Below, piece after piece: positions 26,586 to 34,810 of a stretch of 64,000 nt of DNA. The stretch is from CAYUQT01 sp964596165 (GTDB lineage: Bacteria; Planctomycetota; Phycisphaerae; UBA1845; JAFGLZ01). Numbering within the stretch: position 1 is the first letter of the stretch; every line of letters starts with the position of its first letter. Where the stretch lies: positions 1 to 64,000 of the forward strand of contig CAZQTW010000022.1 in NCBI GenBank assembly GCA_964596165.1, given 5' to 3'. The notes under the pieces are model-generated. The model saw nothing but the letters and a program-made list of their open reading frames with translations. It was not told the DNA's origin and searched no databases. The translations under genes were made by a program, and so were the position numbers.

Positions 26586-27911
26586 CTATAACCTGACGCT
26601 CTTGAATTGCGGCAGCCATAGCCGGTTCTTGGCGAACATCGCCCGGACCATGTGACGGATCTCGGACAGAGACAACATGGCCGCCGTCAATGGGTCGTAA
26701 CAGATTGCGTGGTAGACCATCTCCGGATTGCCGGTTAGCGATGCCTCAACGGCCATCTCTTCGACCATGGCGTTAATGCCGGTCAGGGCGGCGCATTGAG
26801 GGGGAAGGGCGCCCACGTACATCGGATTGAACCCGCGACGATTCGCCAGCACGGGCACCTCGACGCAGCAGTCGGGCGGCAGATTCGTGATGAGCCCCTT
26901 GTTCGGTACGTTGCCGTTGAACTCGAACGGCTCTCCGCCCAAATACGCGTTGATGATCGAGGCCGCGTATTCGTGTCCTCGTTTGAGATCCAGCGGACCG
27001 GGCTGATTGAGCCAGTCGCGCGTCTCCTTCTTCCACGTGTGTTTGCGGGCCTGGTACTCCTTGAGGATGTAGGCGTATTCGCCGGGGTTCCAGCCGGTGC
27101 CCGTGGTGCAGTATTTCCCGATCAGATCGGGGCGTTTGCGGAACCACCAGTTATATTCGGAGTTGTGGCCGCTCGACTCGGTGACGTAATAGCCCATCGC
27201 CAGGAACATCTCGTTGCGAACCTGTTCTTCGTTGTAGATCTTGGGGTTCTTCATCACCCGGCGGATCAGCGGATACGCGTCCTTGCCCTTCCACTCGAAC
27301 GTGATGAACCACGACAAGTGGTTGATGCCGGCGCAGACGTAATCGACTTCTTCGTAAGGGGCGCCGATCCAGCCGGCGAGCATCATGGCCGTCCCTTGCA
27401 CGCTATGGCACAGGCCGCTCACCCGGATCTTGGATTCCCGCTGCATGGCTCGGCAGAGCATGGCCATCGGGTTGGTGTAGTTCAGCAGGATGGCGCTCGG
27501 GCACAGCGCCTCCATGTCCTTGCAGATGCCGAGCATAACAGGGATGGTCCGCAGCGCCCGGAAGATGCCCGACGGGCCGCGCGTGTCGCCCACGTTGGTG
27601 TCGATGCCGAACTTCTTGGGTATCAGGATGTCGTGCTTCCAGACGTCCACGTCGCCGGCCAGAATGGTGCAGAGGACGGCGTCGGCCCCCTCCAAGGCCT
27701 TCTTGCGGCTGGTGGTCGATAGGACCTTAGCCGGATAGCCGCCTTCCTTGATGATTCGATTGACCGCTCGGGTAGAGAACTCGAGGCGCTCCTCGTCGAT
27801 ATCCATGAGCGCCAAGGTGGCGTCTTGTAGTCGCCCGAATGTGAGCACGTCCCTGACGAGCCCCCGCGTGAACCCGAAGCTGCCCGCGCCGATGAAGGCG
27901 ATTTTCGCCAT
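26586..27911 (-). CDS. Family 4 glycoside hydrolase (alpha-galactosidase-like)
   Basis: This 441-residue NAD- and metal-dependent glycosidase starts with the dinucleotide-binding MAKIAFIGAGSFGFTRGLVRD. The GH4 metal ligands appear as the cysteine in GLCHSVQGT and the histidine in GINHLSWF. NYTNPMA and SGHNSEYNWWFRKR are also family-like and point to the MelA-type alpha-galactosidase or alpha-glucuronidase branch rather than the 6-phospho branch; the substrate is uncertain. It is cytoplasmic, as no signal is seen. GGGAGAG lies upstream of the ATG at 27911; an upstream open extension is not conserved-looking. Confidence 0.9.
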   Translation of the reverse strand: MAKIAFIGAGSFGFTRGLVRDVLTFGRLQDATLALMDIDEERLEFSTRAVNRIIKEGGYPAKVLSTTSRKKALEGADAVLCTILAGDVDVWKHDILIPKKFGIDTNVGDTRGPSGIFRALRTIPVMLGICKDMEALCPSAILLNYTNPMAMLCRAMQRESKIRVSGLCHSVQGTAMMLAGWIGAPYEEVDYVCAGINHLSWFITFEWKGKDAYPLIRRVMKNPKIYNEEQVRNEMFLAMGYYVTESSGHNSEYNWWFRKRPDLIGKYCTTGTGWNPGEYAYILKEYQARKHTWKKETRDWLNQPGPLDLKRGHEYAASIINAYLGGEPFEFNGNVPNKGLITNLPPDCCVEVPVLANRRGFNPMYVGALPPQCAALTGINAMVEEMAVEASLTGNPEMVYHAICYDPLTAAMLSLSEIRHMVRAMFAKNRLWLPQFKSVRL

Positions 27912-27954
27912 CGATTTCTCTCCCGGCCTCTGGGAACCGGCCAAAAGCCGCATG

Positions 27955-27982
27955 AGTATCGCTGTTCGCTGAGGACTGTCAA
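27955..27982 (-). promoter_or_regulatory. Promoter of the GH4 gene
   Basis: On the minus strand a perfect TTGACA (27977-27982) is followed after 16 bases by GATACT (27955-27960). The leader would be about 37 bases. No operator palindrome is obvious. Confidence 0.55.
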
Positions 27983-28142
27983 GCACGGGGAGACTTGCCT
28001 GCCATGCCCGAGTGCGGGTGAATCACGTCAGCCGGTCGTACGCGGACCGGTGGTGCGACCGGTCGGGATTGAGGGGAGGCTGGGGTCCCCTTGATAAGGA
28101 GAGACTGGAACCGGTCCGGGCCACAGGTGCGCCCAAACGAAG

Positions 28143-28171
28143 ACGGCGGTCGACAGATCGCCGACCGCCGT
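28143..28171 (-). terminator. Terminator of the CGSG-tailed protein gene
   Basis: A perfect 10-base stem, ACGGCGGTCG (28143-28152) with CGACCGCCGT (28162-28171), closes over a 9-base loop. It stands about 30 bases past the stop of the minus-strand gene. The minus-strand sequence after it is CTTCGTTTGG, so the T tract is short. Confidence 0.6.
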
Positions 28172-28201
28172 TTGGGAAACCACAGCCTTGTGAATGGGCG
28201 G

Positions 28202-29566
28202 CTACGTAAGCCGTCGGATAACGACGCCCAAGGCCAGTGCCGCCATGCCGATGACCAGGAGCGGTTCGATGCCGCTGCCGCACTTGAACGTCGCCTCAAC
28301 CAGCTTGTTCCCATCGACGGTCAGGAAGAGCACGGTGTTGGCGTCCAAGCTCGCGTAGTTGGCATCCGGATACTTGCTCGGGTCGGACCAGATCGCCCAA
28401 CCGCCGAACGCCTTGCCGCTGATCGGCGTGGCCGTCATCACGATCGGTGTACCATTCGTGTAACGGAGGATCTTCTGTTCGGGGGTGTTGGGATCCGTCG
28501 GGTCACGCAGGTCGGGATCGATCGGCGTGACGGAACCGTAATTCGGCTTGACGACGTTCAAGGTCACCTTGCATTCCGGCACGCTGAAGTAGCCGTCGCG
28601 GTTTTCGAAGTCGTCGTACGAGGCGTCAACGCAGTAGTAGGTCGTTCCCGGTTGCTTGGCCTCGCCGCCGCTGAACGCGCCGATGGCATTGTAGCCCGCC
28701 TGATGCAGGTAATCGTCCATATGGACATTGGGATCAAACGGGAAGTCGGATCCCAACGGATTGGTGACGGTCTTGCCCAGCATGGCGCCCACACAGTTGG
28801 CCTGGAGCAGCCACGTGCCGTCCCAATCGTATTTGTCGCCCGTCCAGTGGGCCGCGCGGAGCCAATGGCAGTTGGGGTCATTCGCATCGCTCGGGCGGTT
28901 CGGGTCCCAGTGCGTCCCGTTCGGGTCGAACTGGAGCAACATCCAATGCGGGACCTGGGCGTCCTTTGTCCAGACGTTCTGCTCGTTATACTTGTTCGGG
29001 TCGCCGTAGAGGTTGGGGTCCACCAACCACGGGCTGTTCGGATGGATCATGCTCAACGGATAGCCCCAGTGATACCGCTGCTTGGTCTTGAGACTGAACC
29101 AAGTGAACCCGCAGTACGTAGTGATAGCGGACCAGCCGCTGTTGAGCTGGTACTCGAAATCGTAGGCCGTCCAACCTGAAACCAAATCTCCGTGCATCCA
29201 CACGCCGACCATCCCATTGTTGGGGTCCCAGTTGTCGTCGTGCGACCGGACATTGGCGAGCATGTAGTGGGCGCGGGTGTTGTCAAAGAAACACTGATTG
29301 GGATCCTGTTCCACGGACATGCCATGAAAGACGAAGGGGAACATCGTGTTCACGGCGGTGACCCTCAACCGCCCTTCATCGACTCCCACCAGCGTCTGCG
29401 TCGCCGTTACGGGGCGCTCGATCCAACAGGGGTCGTCGATATCGAACGGGTCTTGTCCCGTGCAGTCCCCGTCGTCGAAATTATCGTACCAGTCCGCCCG
29501 CGCCGCGCCGGGAAATGCGGCAATAAGGACCAGGCCCAAGAGGTTCGCTATGAGCTTCCTCGACAT
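28202..29566 (-). CDS. Secreted protein with InlB-like module and CGSG C-terminal tail
   Basis: This 454-residue exported protein has a signal peptide (LIANLLGLVLIAAFPGAARA). A region of about 300 residues with no recognised domain follows. It opens DWYDNFDDGDCTGQDPFDI, and its aromatic-rich pattern recalls laminin-G/lectin-like folds; that is inference. A strand module of about 100 residues follows (ILRYTNGTPIVMTATPISGKAFGGWAIW, VEATF). It ends in CGSG, PLL, a hydrophobic helix and RR (KCGSGIEPLLVIGMAALAL...). The same tail module ends the beta-helix protein at 4320-6482, so both may be anchored by one sorting machinery. AGGAGG stands 8 bases before the ATG. Confidence 0.8.
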   Translation of the reverse strand: MSRKLIANLLGLVLIAAFPGAARADWYDNFDDGDCTGQDPFDIDDPCWIERPVTATQTLVGVDEGRLRVTAVNTMFPFVFHGMSVEQDPNQCFFDNTRAHYMLANVRSHDDNWDPNNGMVGVWMHGDLVSGWTAYDFEYQLNSGWSAITTYCGFTWFSLKTKQRYHWGYPLSMIHPNSPWLVDPNLYGDPNKYNEQNVWTKDAQVPHWMLLQFDPNGTHWDPNRPSDANDPNCHWLRAAHWTGDKYDWDGTWLLQANCVGAMLGKTVTNPLGSDFPFDPNVHMDDYLHQAGYNAIGAFSGGEAKQPGTTYYCVDASYDDFENRDGYFSVPECKVTLNVVKPNYGSVTPIDPDLRDPTDPNTPEQKILRYTNGTPIVMTATPISGKAFGGWAIWSDPSKYPDANYASLDANTVLFLTVDGNKLVEATFKCGSGIEPLLVIGMAALALGVVIRRLT

Positions 29567-29768
29567 GATTTCAGCCTCCTCCTCAAATGACGGAAGACAA
29601 GAAGATACGGCTCCTCTCACTGCCGACCGCCCGCGCGAGCGGCACATTGCAACGGCGAGATGATTGCTCGGATCTCTGCTCTCCCTTCCGTGACGTGACG
29701 AATCCTACTCATTCTCATTATTACCACCCTCGATCGGGAAAGCAAGACGAATCTGGGGACCAATTCCC

Positions 29769-29797
29769 TTGCATCATTGGAAGGACAGCGCTACAAT
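29769..29797 (+). promoter_or_regulatory. Putative promoter of the prepilin gene
   Basis: TTGCAT (29769-29774) is followed after 17 bases by TACAAT (29792-29797), about 100 bases before the prepilin ATG. It lies in the divergent gap 29567-29902, which holds no other gene. Confidence 0.55.
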
Positions 29798-29902
29798 TCA
29801 AGTAGGCATATCCGTTCGATTTCGGGTTTAGGCAGTTCAGGAGAAGGTGGCTCCGGGCGTATTTGTCATCTATTCATCCTGGGGCTAATGGGAGGCAGTA
29901 CT

Positions 29903-30928
29903 ATGAGCGTTCATGTCCGGAACGGACGCGGGTTTACGCTGATTGAACTCTTGGTCGTCGTGGCGATCATCGCGTTGCTCATTTCCATCTTGCTGCCCTC
30001 GCTGAACAAGGCGCGGGCCCAGGCTAGGACCACCCTGTGTCTGAGCCGCGTCAGCCAACTCACGAAGGCCATGCTGATGTACGCGGACGACTTCAACGAG
30101 ACGCTGCCTTTCGTTGCCACCGGCCACAACTATGGCGGCCACAACTGCACGCCGGATCCGAACGAGACGTGGCTGATGAACTGCATGACGCAGCCCGACC
30201 CTAAGGCGGCGATCAAACTCATAGCCTACGGTCTTGAGGCCGACTGGCCCGAGGCCATCCGCCCGCCCAAAAGCGGTACGCTCTTTACCTACACGCGTTT
30301 TGAAACCCTCTATCGGTGCCCCGAGTTCGAACGGATCAACGATGCTACCAAGACGCACAACGCGTTCAACTACACGCGGACCATCTGGGGGCGGTTCTAT
30401 AAGACACCGCAGGAAACGAATTGGGAGGAGGACTGGGGTGACGTCCAAGGCCCAATCATGAAGCCCAGCAAGGTGTTCGCCCCGTCGGCGAACCCCATGA
30501 TGATCGGTGAGCAGTGGAACCGCCACGTTGCCGTCCATACGTTGGCTGACATTACCGCCGGCGTCAACAATCAAGCCTACAATTGCGCTGACTGCTTGTT
30601 CGCCGAACACAATGTCATGGAGCTTGCACACGGGCAACCGGTCGCAAGCGAGTACCACAAGTATGACATTAGCACGGTTCCTGGCATACAACCGTTTCTC
30701 TGGCCGCGGGCGGGCGTGGGGTTCTATGACGGTCATGGGGGGTTGGTTCGCGATCCATGGCCGACATTCGAGTTGGGAAACAACAAGCGGTATAACCAAA
30801 GCCCATGGCGGGCGCAGAGCAAGCCTCCCCGAGGAACAGATGAGTATCTCGGCCTGCAGCAGTTCATCATGGCACTAATGTATTTCCAGCGGGGCAAAGA
30901 GGTCGATCGCGTCGATGTCCACTGGTGA
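29903..30928 (+). CDS. Type IV/II-like prepilin of planctomycete type
   Basis: A short basic leader (MSVHVRNGRG) is followed by the prepilin peptidase site and methylated helix GFTLIELLVVVAIIALL, continuing to LLPSLNKAR. Cleavage after G and N-methylation of F is expected. The C-terminal 300-residue globular part (RVSQLTKAMLMYADDFNETLPF near the start, and FYDGHGG near the end) is the H-X9-DG-like form common in Planctomycetota, where tens of paralogues occur. The true role may be pseudopilin or surface protein. GGAGG stands 7 bases before this ATG. Confidence 0.9.
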   Translation: MSVHVRNGRGFTLIELLVVVAIIALLISILLPSLNKARAQARTTLCLSRVSQLTKAMLMYADDFNETLPFVATGHNYGGHNCTPDPNETWLMNCMTQPDPKAAIKLIAYGLEADWPEAIRPPKSGTLFTYTRFETLYRCPEFERINDATKTHNAFNYTRTIWGRFYKTPQETNWEEDWGDVQGPIMKPSKVFAPSANPMMIGEQWNRHVAVHTLADITAGVNNQAYNCADCLFAEHNVMELAHGQPVASEYHKYDISTVPGIQPFLWPRAGVGFYDGHGGLVRDPWPTFELGNNKRYNQSPWRAQSKPPRGTDEYLGLQQFIMALMYFQRGKEVDRVDVHW

Positions 30929-31023
30929 TGACCCGCTGATGTCTCGTCGGGGATGCGAGCAGCCGGCGATCTTGCAGGCTGACTTCCGGCGAATGAAGGC
31001 AGTCGTAACATCAAGCGCAATAC

Positions 31024-31046
31024 AAAGGCGCCGCGAAGGCGCCTTT
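31024..31046. terminator. Bidirectional intrinsic terminator
   Basis: AAAGGCGCC (31024-31032) pairs with GGCGCCTTT (31038-31046) over a 5-base loop. It is flanked by T tracts on the plus side (TCTGTTTCTT), and by A residues that read as T on the minus side. It stands between the convergent prepilin and rpmB genes and suits both. Confidence 0.75.
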
Positions 31047-31092
31047 TCTGTTTCTTGAATCATGTCTTCGGTAAGTGTTTGCGATGACGCGT

Positions 31093-31368
31093 CTACGTCG
31101 TTGCGGGTTCGGTGGTGGCTTCCGGCTTCCAGGTTCGCTTGACCGGCTTGACGAGCAGGCCCATACGGATCGCCTTGGCCGAAACATGGATCCGGCAGAC
31201 CTTGCCGTCGACGACCGCCCGGACGCGTTGAATATTGGGCTTGAACTTCCGCCGGCTCTTGCCGGTGATCTTACGGCCGACGCCGCCCAGATACTTGGCC
31301 TTGCCACGCCGGCTCACCGAACCGCCGATATGAACCCTCTTATCGAGAAACTGGCATTGCTTGCTCAT
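31093..31368 (-). CDS. rpmB: 50S ribosomal protein L28
   Basis: This 91-residue basic protein begins MSKQCQFLDKRVHIGGSVSR, with GKAKYLGGVGRKITGKSRR and FKPNIQRVRAVVDGKVCRI. The order is the L28 core, including the region before AKAIRMGL. One zinc-ribbon cysteine position (MSKQC) remains; the second pair is not kept, so it is a partly zinc-less form. A C-terminal EATTEPATT tail is extra. GAGG lies 8 bases before the ATG at 31368. Confidence 0.93.
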   Translation of the reverse strand: MSKQCQFLDKRVHIGGSVSRRGKAKYLGGVGRKITGKSRRKFKPNIQRVRAVVDGKVCRIHVSAKAIRMGLLVKPVKRTWKPEATTEPATT

Positions 31369-31421
31369 ATCCTGCCTCACTCACGTGGAATCGAGTTCCT
31401 GCCTCTATCCGAAGACCTGTT

Positions 31422-31450
31422 AGTATAGGGCGCCCGCTCTGTTTATGCAA
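31422..31450 (-). promoter_or_regulatory. Promoter of rpmB
   Basis: On the minus strand TTGCAT (31445-31450) is followed after 17 bases by TATACT (31422-31427). The leader to the ATG is about 45 bases. Confidence 0.65.
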
Positions 31451-31472
31451 GGAAACAGCGGGGGAAGAATCC

Positions 31473-31753
31473 GGAACTCAGAATACAGAATTCACAAGAA
31501 CGGACTCTGGATTCCCGGTGTGCCGCTAGTTCGAGATGGGAGTCTCGAACCAGACGTGTCTCCGAGCCGGGCGGTCCTCCCAGGCACGGCCGCGGGCCGT
31601 CCCGCCGGCCTCGGCAGGGCCGAAGGCCGTGGCAGGGGTGGCAGGCCGCCCGAATGTCCGGGGCGAGACGCCCCGGCTCGGGACGACAACCGGACCGAGG
31701 AAAATCCGGGCCTTCATTTCTGGAGCGGATTCTGAATTCTGGGTTCTGAATTC
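31473..31753. repeat. MITE-like element with inverted termini before lexA
   Basis: The left end (31473-31494) carries CTCAGAATACAGAATTCA, and the right end (31733-31753) carries its imperfect inverse, TGAATTCTGGGTTCTGAATT. Between them lie compact hairpins, for example TTCGAGA/TCTCGAA near 31530 and CCGGGGCG/CGCCCCGG near 31658. No reading frame is credible. The rest of the 31369-31875 gap holds only the rpmB and lexA promoters. Confidence 0.55.
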
Positions 31754-31823
31754 TTGGCCCCGTCCATCGAGGTGGTGAGTACCAAAAACATGACACCAAT
31801 CGAGCCATTCGACTCGCGCGCAT

Positions 31824-31851
31824 TTGACACTGTACAAATGTACAGTATAAT
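31824..31851 (+). promoter_or_regulatory. lexA promoter with SOS operator filling the spacer
   Basis: A perfect TTGACA (31824-31829) and a perfect TATAAT (31846-31851) are separated by 16 bases. Those 16 bases are the palindrome CTGTACAAATGTACAG (31830-31845), which fits the enterobacterial SOS box CTGT-N8-ACAG. LexA bound here would block both promoter boxes, so lexA is self-repressed and DNA-damage induced. Confidence 0.92.
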
Positions 31852-31875
31852 AGATGAGGCGATGAGGCAGCGATC

Positions 31876-32493
31876 ATGGACAGGTTGACGCCGAGGCAGG
31901 CGGAAATCCTGGCGTTCATAGTGGCCAGACAGCGGCAGGAAGGCTCTATCCCGACCGTTCGGGAGATCGCGGGGCACTTCGGGTTCGCGTCGCCCAACGC
32001 CGCCGCCCAACATCTGCGGCTGATCGAGAAGAAGGGGTATATCCGGCTTCTGAAAGGGCGAGCGAGGGGGATCATCGTGGCGGTAGCCGGCGCGGAAACC
32101 GGGCGAACGGGCCTTCGAGCGCCGCTCGTGGGGACGGTGGCGGCCGGCCGGCCCATTACGGCCACGGAGAATCTCGAGGGCTACATCACGCTCGATCGCG
32201 ATCTCTTCAGCGGCGACGACGTCTTCACATTGCGGGTCCGCGGCGACAGCATGATCGGCGTGGGCATCCACGACGGCGATATCGCCGTCGTGCGCCGTCA
32301 GCCCGTTGCCGAGGAAGGCCAGATCGTCGTGGTCCTCATCAACGGCGAGGCCACGCTCAAGCGGTTCGTCCGCGACGGGCGGAACATCATCCTGCGAGCG
32401 GAGAATCCCGACTTTACCGACATCGTCATCGGACCGGACGATGCGATGGTAGAGGTCGTTGGAAAGGTGATCGGGATCATGAGGACGATGTGA
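31876..32493 (+). CDS. lexA: SOS repressor LexA
   Basis: The N-terminal winged helix (LTPRQAEILAFIVARQRQEG and TVREIAGHFGFASPNAAAQHL) is standard for LexA. The self-cleavage site is the Ala-Gly in VGTVAAGRPI, the serine nucleophile is in RVRGDSMIGVGI, and the general base lysine is in GEATLKRF. The length of 205 residues is normal. GAGG lies upstream of the ATG. It is the first gene of a probable SOS operon with a DUF72 gene, an ImuB-like gene and dnaE2; its stop overlaps the region of the next start. Confidence 0.97.
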   Translation: MDRLTPRQAEILAFIVARQRQEGSIPTVREIAGHFGFASPNAAAQHLRLIEKKGYIRLLKGRARGIIVAVAGAETGRTGLRAPLVGTVAAGRPITATENLEGYITLDRDLFSGDDVFTLRVRGDSMIGVGIHDGDIAVVRRQPVAEEGQIVVVLINGEATLKRFVRDGRNIILRAENPDFTDIVIGPDDAMVEVVGKVIGIMRTM

Positions 32494-32498
32494 TCGGC

Positions 32499-33293
32499 AT
32501 GGACAAGAAAAGCGTCATCCTCGTCGGCACCTCCGGCTACTCGTACAAGGAGTGGGTCGGACCGGTCTATCCCAAGGGCACGCCTCAGGGGCAGTATCTG
32601 CGGTGTTACGCCCAAATGTTCCCCGTGGTCGAACTCAACTTCTCGTTCTATCGCCAGCCGGAGCCGGCGATGCTCGAACGGATGCTTCACAACTCGGACG
32701 GCAAGCTCGGCTTTGCGGTCAAGGCGTTTCGCGAGCTGACGCACGAGATCGCCCCGGAGAGTTGGAAGGCGGTCTCCGATCAGTTTCGCGCGGGCATCCG
32801 GCCACTCGATCAGGCGGGCAAGCTCGATGCCGTCCTGCTGCAATTCCCCTATGCGTTTCACTACACCCGTCCCAATCGGGAATACCTGGCCGGGCTGGCG
32901 GATCGGCTGGCGGGGCTGCCGCTGGCCGTCGAGTTCCGGAACGCCGAATGGTTTCACGATCGCGTCTACGAGGGGATGCGAAAGGCCGGGTTGGCGTTGG
33001 TCTGCGTCGACGAGCCGAAGCTTCCGAAACTGCCGCCGGCGGTGCACGAGGTGACCGCGCCGCTGGGCTACGTTCGGATGCATGGCCGGAACGCCGCCCA
33101 GTGGTGGGAGGGCGAGGACCAGCGGCGCTATGACTATCTCTACAACGACGACGAACTTCGCGAGTGGCTGCCGCGAATCGCCGCGATGGCCGAAAAGGCG
33201 TCTCGCCTGTTGGTGTTCTTCAATAACCACTGGCGGGGCCAGGCGGCGCAGAACGCGAAACGGCTGATGGAGATGATTGAACGGGAGTTGTGA
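32499..33293 (+). CDS. DUF72 (YecE-like) protein
   Basis: This 264-residue protein has a TIM-barrel-like plan and the family motifs VGTSGYSYKEWVG, FPVVELNFSFYR, FAVKAF, LLQFPYAFHY, VEFRNAEWF, YVRMHGRNA and LVFFNNHWRGQAAQNA. The biochemical role of DUF72 is unknown. It follows lexA with the starts overlapping (an alternative GTG at 32490 overlaps the lexA stop), so it is very likely co-transcribed and damage-induced. This neighbourhood suggests a link to repair, which is inference. Confidence 0.88.
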   Translation: MDKKSVILVGTSGYSYKEWVGPVYPKGTPQGQYLRCYAQMFPVVELNFSFYRQPEPAMLERMLHNSDGKLGFAVKAFRELTHEIAPESWKAVSDQFRAGIRPLDQAGKLDAVLLQFPYAFHYTRPNREYLAGLADRLAGLPLAVEFRNAEWFHDRVYEGMRKAGLALVCVDEPKLPKLPPAVHEVTAPLGYVRMHGRNAAQWWEGEDQRRYDYLYNDDELREWLPRIAAMAEKASRLLVFFNNHWRGQAAQNAKRLMEMIEREL

Positions 33294-33472
33294 TGTGTAG
33301 GGTTTTGAATTGTGGGCATGGTTCACTAAGGAAACGATGGACCGGCGGCTTGCGCCGCTCGGCTCTGTTCATATTACCTGCTCAGCGGCGTATTGAATCA
33401 GGTTGAATTGGGGATTGAACCTGTGTTGCCGGCCCTTTCGTAAATCCAAAATCTGAAATCTCAAATTGTTCT

Positions 33473-34630
33473 ATGGCTGTTGTCCACGTCAATGTGATTG
33501 GTTTCTACACCGCCGTGGCCGAGGCGGTCCGGCCGAGGCTGCGGGGCTATCCGTTGGCGGTGGCGACGGCCGGTCGGTCGCGGCGGATGCTGTTGGACAT
33601 GTCGCGCCCCGCGGTGCTTGCCGGTCTGCGGCGAGGCATGCTGCTGGATGCCGCGATGCGGCTCTGCCGCGACCTGATCGTGTTGGACCCCACGCCCGAC
33701 CTCTACGACCGCGCAATGAACGCGTTGGTCGGTGAGGCCAACCGATTCTCGCCGCAGGTCGAACCGGCCGGTCCGGGGCATGTCTTCATCGATCTGAACG
33801 GGACGGAGCGATTGTGGGGGGCCTCGCTCGACGCGGCCGCCTCGCTCCGCCGCGCCATCCTCGAGAAGTACCGCCTCCACCCCAGCCTGGGGGTGGCGAG
33901 GAACAAACTGGTGAGCAAGGTGGCCACCCGGGTGATCCGGCCTGAAGGGCTTTGCGAGGTGATCATCGGAAGCGAGCGGGAGTTTCTGGCGCCACTGCCG
34001 GTGGGGCATTTGCCGGGCGTCGAGGGACCGATTCTCAATGAGCTTTATGAGTTGAATCTACAGCTCATTTCCGACGTCCTCTCGTTGGGGCTGGAGGCGT
34101 TGACGGCCGCGTTTGGGCGGTCCGGCGCATCGCTGTTCCGGGCGGCCCTGGGCGAGGACGACACGCCGGTCCGGCTAATGGACAAACCCGCCCCCTGCGT
34201 CGTCGAGGACTTCGTGTTCTCCGGCCAGACCAACGATCAGGAGATATTTCGAGCGGCGATGTGGAAGGTGTGTTCGCGCTCGGCCAGAAAGCTGCGGGGG
34301 ATGGGGCTGGGCGCCGGGCGCGTCATTCTGAGCATCACCTACGCGGACGGCCAGCGGGTGCGGCGGACGGCCGTTTTTCCGCACCCGACGCTGGACGAGT
34401 TCGACGTCTTCGGCGTTGTGGAAAGGCTTTTCGAGACGGCTTATACGAGGCGGGTCCGGCTCAAGGGGCTTTCGATTCGGCTGGAGAATCTGGCGTGCCC
34501 CAGCGGGCAATTGACCCTTTTCGATATGGACGGCCATCGCCGCAAGCTGCTCGATTCGCTCGACGCCATCCGCGAACGGTTCGGTGAGGATGCGATCGAG
34601 TTGGCGGCGTTTAGACGAAGGGGCTTGTAA
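33473..34630 (+). CDS. imuB: ImuB-like catalytically dead Y-family polymerase
   Basis: The 385-residue Y-family fold is clear: HVNVIGFYTAVAEAVRPRLRG at the N terminus, GHVFIDLNGTERLWG, SLGVARNKLVSKVATRV and a helix-hairpin-helix-like LPVGHLPGVEG. The first catalytic aspartate (DxD at HVDMD in active enzymes) is N here, and the S-x-DE motif is replaced by FIDLNGTE. It should therefore lack polymerase chemistry, as known ImuB does. The C-terminal GQLTLF fits the beta-clamp-binding motif. It would act as the hub that brings DnaE2 to the clamp. No Shine-Dalgarno is visible: AAATCTGAAATCTCAAAT repeat DNA directly precedes the ATG. Confidence 0.85.
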   Translation: MAVVHVNVIGFYTAVAEAVRPRLRGYPLAVATAGRSRRMLLDMSRPAVLAGLRRGMLLDAAMRLCRDLIVLDPTPDLYDRAMNALVGEANRFSPQVEPAGPGHVFIDLNGTERLWGASLDAAASLRRAILEKYRLHPSLGVARNKLVSKVATRVIRPEGLCEVIIGSEREFLAPLPVGHLPGVEGPILNELYELNLQLISDVLSLGLEALTAAFGRSGASLFRAALGEDDTPVRLMDKPAPCVVEDFVFSGQTNDQEIFRAAMWKVCSRSARKLRGMGLGAGRVILSITYADGQRVRRTAVFPHPTLDEFDVFGVVERLFETAYTRRVRLKGLSIRLENLACPSGQLTLFDMDGHRRKLLDSLDAIRERFGEDAIELAAFRRRGL

Positions 34631-34810
34631 TCTTCCCCCCTTGATAAGGGGGGATCGAGGGGGGTTCGGGGACAGAGCCGGGCCGTGCCGGCCCGTTTGA
34701 CCGGGCGGAGAACTGTCGGGTGCCATGCCCAAGCGAAGCAAAAGCGGAGCGCGGGCATGCAAGGCGGATGTCGCACGCCTTGACGCGCCCTGCTCCGCTG
34801 TCGCCGGAAT

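Noticed and set aside
31836..31870. Alternative later start or different promoter for lexA
   Set aside because: The family N terminus MDRLTPRQAEIL begins at the ATG with a ribosome site and a perfectly spaced promoter.
33355..33380. Possible second LexA box (CTGTTCATATTACCTG) before imuB
   Set aside because: Only the left half fits; the right half CCTG differs from ACAG at two of four positions.
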